Source: Bacteroidales bacterium UBA4333 (lineage in GTDB: Bacteria > Bacteroidota > Bacteroidia > Bacteroidales > Paludibacteraceae). From it: a stretch of 10,649 nucleotides of DNA. Under the pieces are notes generated by a model, which did not search any database, had not been told where the DNA came from, and saw only the letters and a list, made by a program, of their open reading frames with translations. The position numbers were made by a program, and so were the translations under genes. The stretch spans positions 1 through 10,649 of the forward strand of contig DGTP01000018.1 in the NCBI GenBank assembly GCA_002394335.1, read 5' to 3'. This document shows, one piece after another, positions 1 to 5,324 of this stretch (positions are counted from its first letter, which is position 1; every line of letters begins with the position of its first letter).

Positions 1-25
1 CGTCCAACTTTTTGGGGTCACCTCA
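1..25 (-). mobile_element. probable terminal inverted repeat of an IS3-family element, cut by the window edge
   Basis: Read on the minus strand from 25 to 1, the sequence starts TG AGG and continues TGACCCCAAAAAGTTGGACG. This matches the typical outer end of IS3-family (IS150-like) elements, which begin TGnnnTGACCCC and run into an A-rich stretch and GTTnGAC. The orientation places the body of the element to the left of the window. No transposase sequence is visible, so the assignment rests only on this end. The boundary at 25 is inferred from the TG dinucleotide, and no target duplication can be tested because the other end is missing. Confidence 0.5.
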
Positions 26-41
26 TCGACGGGGAGGAGGT

Positions 42-73
42 CGAAGATACTACATTTTTTTGACATATGCAAG
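42..73 (-). promoter_or_regulatory. Bacteroidales-type promoter firing off the left edge
   Basis: On the minus strand a -33 box CTTG (73-70) is followed after exactly 20 nt by TATCTTCG (49-42), one mismatch from the Bacteroidetes -7 consensus TAnnTTTG. The -33 context CTTGCATATGTC is the same as in the promoter at 6151-6182. The expected start of transcription is near 36, only about 10 nt before the putative insertion-sequence end, so the promoter would now drive into the element. Confidence 0.6.
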
Positions 74-82
74 TTTTCGGAC

Positions 83-119
83 AAAAAAAACAAAGGCCGC
101 CTTCTCAGTCGCGCCTTTG
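83..119 (-). terminator. intrinsic terminator of the PepSY-like lipoprotein gene
   Basis: On the minus strand the stem CAAAGGC (119-113) pairs with GCCTTTG (97-91) and is followed at once by eight T residues (90-83). It lies 120 nt past the stop codon of the lipoprotein gene at 240. Its T-tract abuts the -33 region of the next promoter. Confidence 0.75.
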
Positions 120-239
120 CTTCGTTCCCTTAAAGGGAACTCATCTACTTACTCACCTTACATGTTTTTCATGGTAGTAGATTTTCCTATGGCATAAGTA
201 AAGTAATAGTAGTTCGGAATGTCAAAAAACAAGACGGAT
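120..239. other. gene-free spacer between terminator and lipoprotein gene
   Basis: I see no coding sequence here. The only structure is a short palindrome, GTTCCCTTAAAGGGAAC at 124-140, with a single central base. It lies within the 3' untranslated region of the lipoprotein gene and could be a small RNA hairpin; nothing else supports a role. Confidence 0.4.
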
Positions 240-674
240 TTAGTCGTCAATCCTGACGAACTCGTATTTCTTGTTGAATTCCAGATCCAGACCGTTGTTC
301 AATTCGGCTTTCCAGCGGCGGTCGTCTCTGCCCCACTCCGTAATGAAGGTGTTGGGGAAGTTGGTTGTTACATACGAACGCACGGCTTCCGGGATAAGGG
401 CTTCGGGAACAGCCTTGGCGCCGCAGTCGATCTTGGTCAGTTCGCCGTCTTTGTCGAACTCCACTTTCGTGCCGTCGTTCAGACGCACTTCGTAGTCCGT
501 ACTCAGCAGTTCGCGGTCCATCATTACTACGGACACATCGGCTTTGGAGAAATGCGCCTCAATCAGTCGTTGTGCCTGAAGCGGCATTTCCTGATAAGGG
601 ATGACTTTTTCACCGGAACAAGCCGTGAAACATGTGGTCAGCACAAGGAGTGCACTTAAAAGGGTCTTTTTCAT
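240..674 (-). CDS. PepSY-like (DUF2874-type) periplasmic lipoprotein
   Basis: A 144-residue protein with a lipoprotein signal: Met-Lys-Lys, a hydrophobic stretch at about 4-18, and a lipobox ending FTAC with Cys19 as the probable lipidated residue. The rest reads as two similar repeats, about 33-80 and 90-144. Each starts with a short helix (QRLIEAHF; AVRSYVTTNFP) and ends in strands with a patterned acidic segment (VEFDKDGELTKID; LEFNKKYEFVRID). This is the layout of the small Bacteroidetes PepSY-like/DUF2874 proteins, whose function is not established. The start at 674 is preferred because the signal peptide begins there; the leader is AT-rich with no Shine-Dalgarno. The gene lies 76 nt after the phosphate transporter gene with no terminator between, so co-transcription is likely. 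A terminator follows at 83-119. Confidence 0.85.
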   Translation of the reverse strand: MKKTLLSALLVLTTCFTACSGEKVIPYQEMPLQAQRLIEAHFSKADVSVVMMDRELLSTDYEVRLNDGTKVEFDKDGELTKIDCGAKAVPEALIPEAVRSYVTTNFPNTFITEWGRDDRRWKAELNNGLDLEFNKKYEFVRIDD

Positions 675-675
675 A

Positions 676-707
676 ATTGTTAAATTGTTAAAGTGTTAAA
701 CTGTTAT
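676..707. repeat. 8-bp tandem repeat in the lipoprotein gene leader
   Basis: Four units of period 8 (ATTGTTAA, ATTGTTAA, AGTGTTAA, ACTGTTAT) sit directly before the start codon at 674. On the coding strand they read as TTAACAAT repeats. Such A-rich leaders are common before Bacteroidetes genes and probably serve in place of a Shine-Dalgarno sequence. A second small duplication, GTAATCTAC twice, follows around 724-742. Confidence 0.6.
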
Positions 708-750
708 TGTAAACGTAATTTTCGTAATCTACGTAATCTACGCCAAAGGC

Positions 751-2424
751 TTAAAGGTCGCGAATGGTTTTCGCCACGTTGATAAGGTGGTCGGCAACTC
801 GTTCGGAGTTCTGGGCAAGGGAGATATATTCCGTTCCGGCTTGGGGTTTGCAGATCCCCAAGGCAAGCCGCTGGATGTGGTTGCGCTCCATCTCGTCGGT
901 CAGTTGGTCCACCTCGTCCTCAATCTGGTTGGCGAGGCCGAGAGCCTCCATGTCCATCTTGTGGTACGCCTGCATCGTGGCGTCGTAGAGACGGCTGATG
1001 AGGGTATTCATCTGGCCGATCTCCTTGAGCGCGTAATCGGAGAAGCGCACCTCCTGCTGACGGAGGCTGTCGGCGTACTCGATGATGTTCTTGGCGTAGT
1101 CGCCAATGCGCTCCAGATCGCTTACCGTGCGGATAGTCGAGACAAGGTATTGGTGGTCAAACTGACTGAGCTGGTTATTGGAAAGCAGCAGGGCGTAATG
1201 GACTAACTCGCGGTTGAGGTAGTTGAGCTGGTCCTCCGTCCGGTTGAAGAGCTCACGCTCGGAGTTATCCAGCGTAGTGACATCATGGATGGACCGTTGG
1301 TAGTTCTCAATCGCCAGTTGCGCCATGTTCTCCACCTCGGCTTTGAGCTGCCGGATAGCCACTACGGGTGTGCGGAGCATCTGCGGATCGAGGAAATAGA
1401 GATGCGGCTCGTTGGTGTCTTGGGTTGGCTGGTCTTTGATGATGCGGCAGGCAAGATTGACCAGCGCGTTGGTCAGCGGCAGGGCTACCAGCATGGTGGT
1501 GACATTAAAGACGGTGTGGAACATCGCCAACTGCAGTTGCGGAGCGGCAGGGAAGAGACGCTCGAAGATCGTGCCAAAACTCCATACGCCGGCGGTAACG
1601 AGACCGAGCGCCAAAGCTGCGCAGAGGAACAGGACGACACCCAACACATTGAAAAGCAGGTGGATCATCGCCGTCCGTTTGGCTGCTACGCCGCTGGTCA
1701 TACCTGCGATGATAGCCACGACGCACGAACCGATGTTACTTCCCATCGTCAGGTAGATACCCTGGTCCAGCGCAATAAGCCCCGTTACGACCATCGTGAT
1801 GGCGATGGAGGTCATGACGGACGAGGACTGGATGATAGCGGTGATGATGGTTCCTAAAAGCACCAATAACAGCGGGTTACGGATGGAAGCGAGGAAGAGT
1901 TTGACGGAGTCGAGTGCCGCGAACTCGTCCATGGCATTCGCCATCATACTCAGACCGACGAAGAGCATTCCGAAGCCGGTGAGGATACCGCCTGTCTTCT
2001 TCCATGCGTCGCTTTTGGCGAATAGCATCATAAAGGCTCCAATACCCGCAAAAGCCGCAAAAAGGACGGTCGTCGAGAGGCTGTTGGAACCGGAGAGACC
2101 GAGTGCCACCAACTGGGCGGTGACAGTCGTACCGATATTCGCGCCGTAGATGATCGTGGCGGCTTGCGTGAGCGACATGATACCCACGTTCACGAAACCG
2201 ATGACCATCACCGTCACGGCTCCGCTGGACTGGATAGCCGCCGTACCGAGCGTACCGATACCGACCCCAATCAGTTTGTTGTTGCCGGTGTGCGAGAAGA
2301 GTTGTTTGAGCCGCCGCGAAGCCGCCGACTCCAGGTTGCTACTCATCATCGTGCAGGCGACAAGGAACACGCCGATACCTGCAAGGAGAGTTAAGATTGC
2401 TGTCAGAATACTGATAAAATCCAT
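751..2424 (-). CDS. Na+/phosphate cotransporter family protein with C-terminal PhoU-like domain
   Basis: A 557-residue membrane protein of the Na/Pi-cotransporter II family (NptA/YjbB type), expected to import inorganic phosphate with sodium at the inner membrane. The membrane part (about 1-330) shows the inverted-repeat signature twice: QSSG at 65-68 with GANIGTT at 94-100, and QSSS at 199-202 with GSNIGSC at 228-234. A related H-x-x-FNV motif recurs near 255-260 and 303-308. Residues about 360-557 are helical and acidic, as in the PhoU domain fused to many bacterial members, which is thought to modulate transport. The length is normal for the fused form. The start at 2424 is an ATG before a clean hydrophobic helix. 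I see no convincing promoter directly upstream. The lipoprotein gene follows 76 nt downstream, probably in one transcript. Confidence 0.93.
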   Translation of the reverse strand: MDFISILTAILTLLAGIGVFLVACTMMSSNLESAASRRLKQLFSHTGNNKLIGVGIGTLGTAAIQSSGAVTVMVIGFVNVGIMSLTQAATIIYGANIGTTVTAQLVALGLSGSNSLSTTVLFAAFAGIGAFMMLFAKSDAWKKTGGILTGFGMLFVGLSMMANAMDEFAALDSVKLFLASIRNPLLLVLLGTIITAIIQSSSVMTSIAITMVVTGLIALDQGIYLTMGSNIGSCVVAIIAGMTSGVAAKRTAMIHLLFNVLGVVLFLCAALALGLVTAGVWSFGTIFERLFPAAPQLQLAMFHTVFNVTTMLVALPLTNALVNLACRIIKDQPTQDTNEPHLYFLDPQMLRTPVVAIRQLKAEVENMAQLAIENYQRSIHDVTTLDNSERELFNRTEDQLNYLNRELVHYALLLSNNQLSQFDHQYLVSTIRTVSDLERIGDYAKNIIEYADSLRQQEVRFSDYALKEIGQMNTLISRLYDATMQAYHKMDMEALGLANQIEDEVDQLTDEMERNHIQRLALGICKPQAGTEYISLAQNSERVADHLINVAKTIRDL

Positions 2425-2435
2425 TTTTATTTACG

Positions 2436-2495
2436 ATTTAACAATGTACAATGTACGATTTATTTACAATTTTCCGCTTCGCGGTTAATGTACGA
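2436..2495. repeat. degenerate ATGTACGATTT repeats in the transporter gene leader
   Basis: The leader holds short related units: TTTACGATTTAAC, AATGTACAATGTACGATTTA and AATGTACGATTT, with a small CCGC-TTC-GCGG hairpin at 2474-2484 between them. The ATGTACG motif is the reverse complement of the CGTACAT core of the tandem repeat at 9025-9076, so this simple sequence recurs in the region. No clear promoter boxes are visible within it. Confidence 0.5.
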
Positions 2496-2511
2496 TTTCG
2501 TTTTTAACAAC

Positions 2512-2546
2512 AAAAAACGGTACAAACTCGGACGAGTTCATACCGT
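2512..2546 (-). terminator. intrinsic terminator of the small secreted protein gene
   Basis: On the minus strand ACGGTA-TG-AACTCG pairs with CGAGTT-TG-TACCGT across a 2-nt spacer (2546-2517), giving two stacked 6-bp stems with a small internal loop, followed by T residues at 2516-2512. It starts 5 nt past the stop codon at 2552. Confidence 0.8.
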
Positions 2547-2551
2547 ATAGT

Positions 2552-2872
2552 TTATGTCAGGGCATAGTTATAGCATGCAAGGGCTTTTCGCGGGGCATAA
2601 CGGCGCACCAAGCCGAGACGCTGCTTGTCGGAGATGCGTGGAGAAGGAGCGATTCCATCCCCACTCTTAAAAGGAAGGGAGATGCACATTATAGGCTGAC
2701 GGCTGATAGCTGATGGCTGACAGCTGATGTCCGACTCGTTCCACTCATAGTCCTCCGCCTCCAGTTCCACGCAACTCTCGATGCGCAGATCCTCCGCAAT
2801 ACGGCAGCTGTCGTTGTATTCATCCATCGCAAGAGCCATAGCAAACAAACTCATCATAACGACGAGCATCAT
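2552..2872 (-). CDS. small secreted protein of unknown function
   Basis: I do not recognise this protein. From the ATG at 2872 it has 106 residues: a hydrophobic, methionine-rich N-terminus that looks like a short signal peptide ending near residue 15 (FAMALA), an acidic middle (EDLRIESCVELEAEDYEWNE), then a basic C-terminus (ISDKQRLGLVRRYAPRKALA). There are five cysteines after the signal. An open frame extends upstream to a TTG at 2920, but that would cross the -7 box at 2914-2907, so the start must lie inside the transcript. The tandem ATG ATG at 2872-2867 gives a leader of roughly 30 nt. A GTG at 2902 is possible only for a leaderless message. A 35-bp heptanucleotide repeat (2694-2728) encodes part of the middle. 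The gene has its own promoter and terminator, which argues that it is expressed. Confidence 0.6.
   Translation of the reverse strand: MMLVVMMSLFAMALAMDEYNDSCRIAEDLRIESCVELEAEDYEWNESDISCQPSAISRQPIMCISLPFKSGDGIAPSPRISDKQRLGLVRRYAPRKALACYNYALT
2694..2728. repeat. heptanucleotide tandem repeat, five units, inside a coding region
   Basis: The plus strand reads GGCTGAC, GGCTGAT, AGCTGAT, GGCTGAC, AGCTGAT without gaps, consensus RGCTGAY. Because 7 is not a multiple of 3, gain or loss of one unit would shift the frame of the small secreted protein. In this frame it encodes a serine/glutamine/proline-rich stretch around SAISRQP. Confidence 0.85.
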
Positions 2873-2904
2873 CGGGGCATATTTGCGAATTATCTGAAAC
2901 ACGG

Positions 2905-2985
2905 TGCAAAGATACAACAAAAAATCCGAATGTGCAAATAAAATTCATTTTAATTTGCCATTTGCAGGAGACATATGCAAGTTTT
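2905..2985 (-). promoter_or_regulatory. promoter cassette, copy A, for the small secreted protein gene
   Basis: On the minus strand TTTG (2938-2935), 20 nt, then TATCTTTG (2914-2907): a perfect match to the Bacteroidetes promoter. The expected transcription start is near 2902. The 81-bp block is repeated at 8899-8979 with three differences. Its distal end also carries the CTTGCATATGTC motif that acts as the -33 region in the promoters at 42-73 and 6151-6182, here 63 nt from the -7 box and therefore out of range. Confidence 0.85.
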
Positions 2986-3052
2986 GGAATAAAAAAGGAG
3001 CAAATTATTCAGTTATGGTCTGTCGCATGCCTGTCTTTTAATAGAGCATAAG

Positions 3053-3081
3053 AAAAGCGGTAGCCTGTTTTGGCTACCGCT
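3053..3081 (-). terminator. intrinsic terminator of the surface lipoprotein operon
   Basis: On the minus strand AGCGGTAGCC pairs perfectly with GGCTACCGCT (10 bp) around a 6-nt AAAACA loop and is followed by TTTTCTTA. It lies about 60 nt past the lipoprotein stop codon at 3143. Confidence 0.85.
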
Positions 3082-3142
3082 TATCAAATGCATGAGACAA
3101 CATGTCTCTCAAAAACACGAATGTGCGTTCGTTGGAGAGTCA

Positions 3143-4774
3143 TTAATCTACATCTTTTACAAGGCGAACAGAAAGACCATATCTTCGTGATGTAGATTCA
3201 AGAGAAGTAGTAAATTCAGAGCTCTTGAAAGCAAAGCCATAATATGCATTTGTGTTATTTTCTGCCGTCGAAGACCAATAATAGCCCTTAGAATTGATTT
3301 CAGTTCTTTCATCAACTGTCGTTCCAGAGCGTTGGCCAGCAGCAGGCAAGAAGACACATCCTTTAGTCTCTAATGCTGCCCATTGTTCCAGAGTACAAGT
3401 CGTGGTTTTATAATCCATGTCATTAAAATCACTCTTTCTGCTAGGAATTTCGGTGAATTCGCCCGCTGTAAAAGTTCCGCCATCTGGGAACAGAATCAGA
3501 CCCCTATGACCATCAATCGTTGCCCAAGCATGACGGATTCCTGACACCGAGTTTACCGTAGCTCCGGCACGATCATACACCAGACAATACCACTCGGCAG
3601 CAGTCAGTGTACGCCAACCGGAGTTTGGAGTATTACCTCCATTGGAGATAGCATTGTTTCCCCAGTCATAGTTAGCATGCTCGTCTGCCCAATCCGCCTT
3701 AGAAGTGATACCGCTACCGTAGTAAGCATTCGTGTTATCGATACTCCAAGGTTGATAATTGGTGTTATCTTCATCGATACCGCTCGTTGCCCATCCAAAG
3801 AGGTCAATCCAACCATCATAAGAAGCGCTAATATTAGCATTCGCAGCACCAGCTATATCATATTGATGTTCTGCAAAACGCCATGTATTGGAGCTTGCAT
3901 TATATTGCAAGTTACCCTTGGAGAACCAGATTTTTTTGTCACATAAGTTAAACTCACCATTGATGCCACCCTCTGGCACCGCCGCAGGCGCTGTCTGTTT
4001 GGTCATATTCACGGTGATCTGGTAGAACTCGCCGTTAGTCAGTGACACAGAGGCTACCTCTTTCTTATAGGTGTCACTGCCTACCGTAGCAGTAAAGGTG
4101 ATATTCTGGCTTGCAAAACCCGGAAGAGCCACATACATCTCGCTCGTAGCGGAAGCCGGAGTGATGGTATAGGTCTCGCCTGCCACCTCAATCACAAGCG
4201 GCTTGGCATCAATAGTAGCCGAACCGTCCTCATTCTTCAGCGTGAACTTGACGATAGCCTGCTGGTTCTCGAACACAGCATCGGCATTGGCGGTAATCGC
4301 TCCGCCTTCTACCGTGGCTACCGTAACCGTTGCGATGGCATAATCGCAGTTGGCAGAGATATACTCTAACGTACCGTCTTGATCGGCATAGTTGTTCGGT
4401 GTTTGATACTTGAGCAACAGCTCGTCGCCTACCGAGACCGCACCTGTCAGCGTACCGTTTAGCTGTGTGTTTACGCCGTCGCTCTGTGCTGTCAGTTGAC
4501 CGCCAAGGTCTGCACTCTGGGTGACATTACGCACAGTGACTTGATCGCCGTTTTCCCATGCGGCGTTAAGGGTACCGCCACCACCCAGACTGATTACGCG
4601 TCTTGGACCGTTAGCTTGGTTGTCGTTTGCACCTTTCGAGGCTTGGATGCTCATTTGGTAAGTCTGCACCTTGGCAGGCTCCTGCGGGTCGTTGTTCTCT
4701 TTCTTGCAACCCGAGAAAACAAGTGTCATTGCGGCAAAGCACAATGCACTAAGGATAAATACATTCTTTTTCAT
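3143..4774 (-). CDS. surface lipoprotein with fimbrillin-like N-terminal and FISUMP-like C-terminal domains
   Basis: A 543-residue lipoprotein: basic start, hydrophobic stretch, and lipobox FSGC with Cys23, then a Lys/Glu/Asn-rich tether. Residues about 36-258 resemble the beta-rich domain of Bacteroidetes fimbrillin-like proteins (for example AAWENGDQVTVRN near 71-83 and GEFYQITVNMT near 248-258). Residues about 268-543 resemble the Fibrobacter major paralogous (FISUMP)/DUF1566-type domain, with IWFSKGNLQY near 282-291, GWRTLTAAEW near 386-395, YYWSST at 498-503 and the ending GLSVRLVKD. Its role is unknown, probably cell-surface binding or adhesion. An unusually clear AAAGGAGG Shine-Dalgarno lies about 7-8 nt before the start, and the 52-residue leader gene ends 19 nt upstream, so the two form one operon. 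By hand count, coding for the C-terminal part is AT-rich (37% GC at 3181-3240 and 3721-3780) and coding for the N-terminal part GC-rich (60% at 4141-4200, 52% at 4621-4680). Confidence 0.85.
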   Translation of the reverse strand: MKKNVFILSALCFAAMTLVFSGCKKENNDPQEPAKVQTYQMSIQASKGANDNQANGPRRVISLGGGGTLNAAWENGDQVTVRNVTQSADLGGQLTAQSDGVNTQLNGTLTGAVSVGDELLLKYQTPNNYADQDGTLEYISANCDYAIATVTVATVEGGAITANADAVFENQQAIVKFTLKNEDGSATIDAKPLVIEVAGETYTITPASATSEMYVALPGFASQNITFTATVGSDTYKKEVASVSLTNGEFYQITVNMTKQTAPAAVPEGGINGEFNLCDKKIWFSKGNLQYNASSNTWRFAEHQYDIAGAANANISASYDGWIDLFGWATSGIDEDNTNYQPWSIDNTNAYYGSGITSKADWADEHANYDWGNNAISNGGNTPNSGWRTLTAAEWYCLVYDRAGATVNSVSGIRHAWATIDGHRGLILFPDGGTFTAGEFTEIPSRKSDFNDMDYKTTTCTLEQWAALETKGCVFLPAAGQRSGTTVDERTEINSKGYYWSSTAENNTNAYYGFAFKSSEFTTSLESTSRRYGLSVRLVKDVD

Positions 4775-4793
4775 TGTTTTGTCCTCCTTTTTT

Positions 4794-4952
4794 TTACCAG
4801 ACGCTACTTCCTCCGTTTCCGTACGCCGTCCGCGTGGCGTTCACACCTGAAGCCGGTGCCGGTGCGGGTCCGTCTCCGCTCGCCATCAGTACACGGCTTA
4901 CCGTTACTACTTCGGCAACTTCCGTCGCCGGTTGACAATAATTTTTCCTCAT
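4794..4952 (-). CDS. small Bacteroidales leader-type protein, 52 residues
   Basis: This reading frame runs from ATG at 4952 to TAA at 4794. The product begins MRKNYCQPATEVAEV, then a short hydrophobic patch VVTVSRVLMASG, then a Gly/Pro/Ala/Asn-rich tail ending SSVW. It fits a pattern I know from many short Bacteroidales proteins encoded before surface lipoproteins: M(K/R)K-x-Y-x-x-P-x-x-E, a hydrophobic patch ending near (L/M)AAS or LMASG, then a low-complexity glycine-rich tail. Their function is not established. It is the first gene of the lipoprotein operon, with 19 nt before the next start and the next gene's Shine-Dalgarno inside that gap. Upstream is an AT-rich leader with TTAACAAT-type sequence. 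The frame, start context and conserved pattern make it a real gene; the role remains unknown. Confidence 0.75.
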   Translation of the reverse strand: MRKNYCQPATEVAEVVTVSRVLMASGDGPAPAPASGVNATRTAYGNGGSSVW

Positions 4953-5086
4953 AGATTGTTAATTATTTAATATTGTTAATACTTGTGGCTTGCGCCACGC
5001 TAATTGGTTGTTTTATTGTTTTGTTTTATAGATAGCTTTTACTTAAATCTTAACGAGAATACATAAAGAAAGCGTGCGCTTTCGCT
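4953..5086. promoter_or_regulatory. structured, gene-free leader of the small-protein/lipoprotein operon
   Basis: No gene is visible in this stretch. It holds two hairpins: GTGGC-TTGC-GCCAC at 4985-4998 and GAAAGCG-TG-CGCTTTC at 5068-5083. On the minus strand the latter is followed by TTTATG, a weak resemblance to an attenuator. Between them is an AT-rich stretch. If the operon promoter is the one at 5131-5162, this is its 5' untranslated region of about 170 nt. On the plus strand, TAGCTTTT at 5033-5040 is one base from a -7 box, but I see no matching -33 box. Confidence 0.4.
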
Positions 5087-5090
5087 GCTT

Positions 5091-5239
5091 CAATTTGATT
5101 TTCTGAGGTCCTAGACTTACCTTATTTATCCAAATTTATGCACGGAAAACTCACGCTGAAAACGTGAGCGTACATAAAAACCATGCTTGGATAAATAATG
5201 ATTTCTTTAACTTGTCTAGGGTTTCAGAAAATCAAGTTG
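5091..5239. mobile_element. 149-bp MITE-like element with 26-nt inverted arms and 4-bp flanking duplication
   Basis: The left arm (5091-5116) and right arm (5214-5239) are inverted repeats: 22 of 26 positions pair by Watson-Crick rules. The outer part reads CAA(T/C)TTGATTTTCTGA and the inner part CCTAGAC. Immediately outside both arms is GCTT (5087-5090 and 5240-5243), as expected for a 4-bp target duplication. Inside are a second inverted pair, TTATTTATCCAA (5122-5133) with TTGGATAAATAA (5187-5198), then TTTATG/CATAAA (5135-5140, 5173-5178) and CTCACG/CGTGAG (5150-5155, 5163-5168). As plus-strand RNA the four odd positions of the outer arms are all G-U pairs, so the whole unit could fold into one long interrupted hairpin. 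It encodes no protein. Alternatives are a structured RNA gene or an invertible promoter segment. Confidence 0.5.
5131..5162 (-). promoter_or_regulatory. candidate promoter inside the inverted-repeat element
   Basis: On the minus strand TAAATTTG (5138-5131) matches the -7 consensus TAnnTTTG exactly, with TTTT (5162-5159) 20 nt upstream, three of four bases of the -33 box. It is the only full -7 match I found between the GNAT gene and the 52-residue leader gene, and it points toward the lipoprotein operon. It lies wholly between the 26-nt inverted arms. Confidence 0.4.
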
Positions 5240-5267
5240 GCTTTATTACGCTATATTTATATGTCTT

Positions 5268-5282
5268 GCGTAGCGACTACGC
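5268..5282. other. short perfect hairpin after the GNAT gene
   Basis: GCGTAG-CGA-CTACGC is a perfect 6-bp stem lying about 40 nt past the GNAT stop codon. On the minus strand no T-tract follows, so it is a poor terminator for that gene; on the plus strand it is followed by a T/G-rich stretch. Function unclear. Confidence 0.35.
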
Positions 5283-5324
5283 GGGTTGGTTTCGTTTTAT
5301 GCCATAGGCGGGTGGTTGTATTAG

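Noticed and set aside
219..659. Plus-strand open frame of 146 codons
   Set aside because: It is antisense to the PepSY-like lipoprotein gene, whose signal peptide and repeats are clear. The plus-strand product has no recognisable features.
1285..1857. Plus-strand open frame of 190 codons with a His/Asp-rich product
   Set aside because: It lies wholly antisense to the Na/Pi transporter gene. The low-complexity charged product is typical of an antisense shadow.
5033..5040. Plus-strand promoter (TAGCTTTT) that could drive a plus-strand RNA through the inverted-repeat element
   Set aside because: It differs from the -7 consensus at the last base and has no TTTG-like box 19-21 nt upstream, so it is too weak to list as a promoter.
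5091..5239. Integron attC site or retron RNA
   Set aside because: The arms lack the GTTRRRY/RYYYAAC core sites of attC, and there is no integrase or reverse transcriptase gene in the window.
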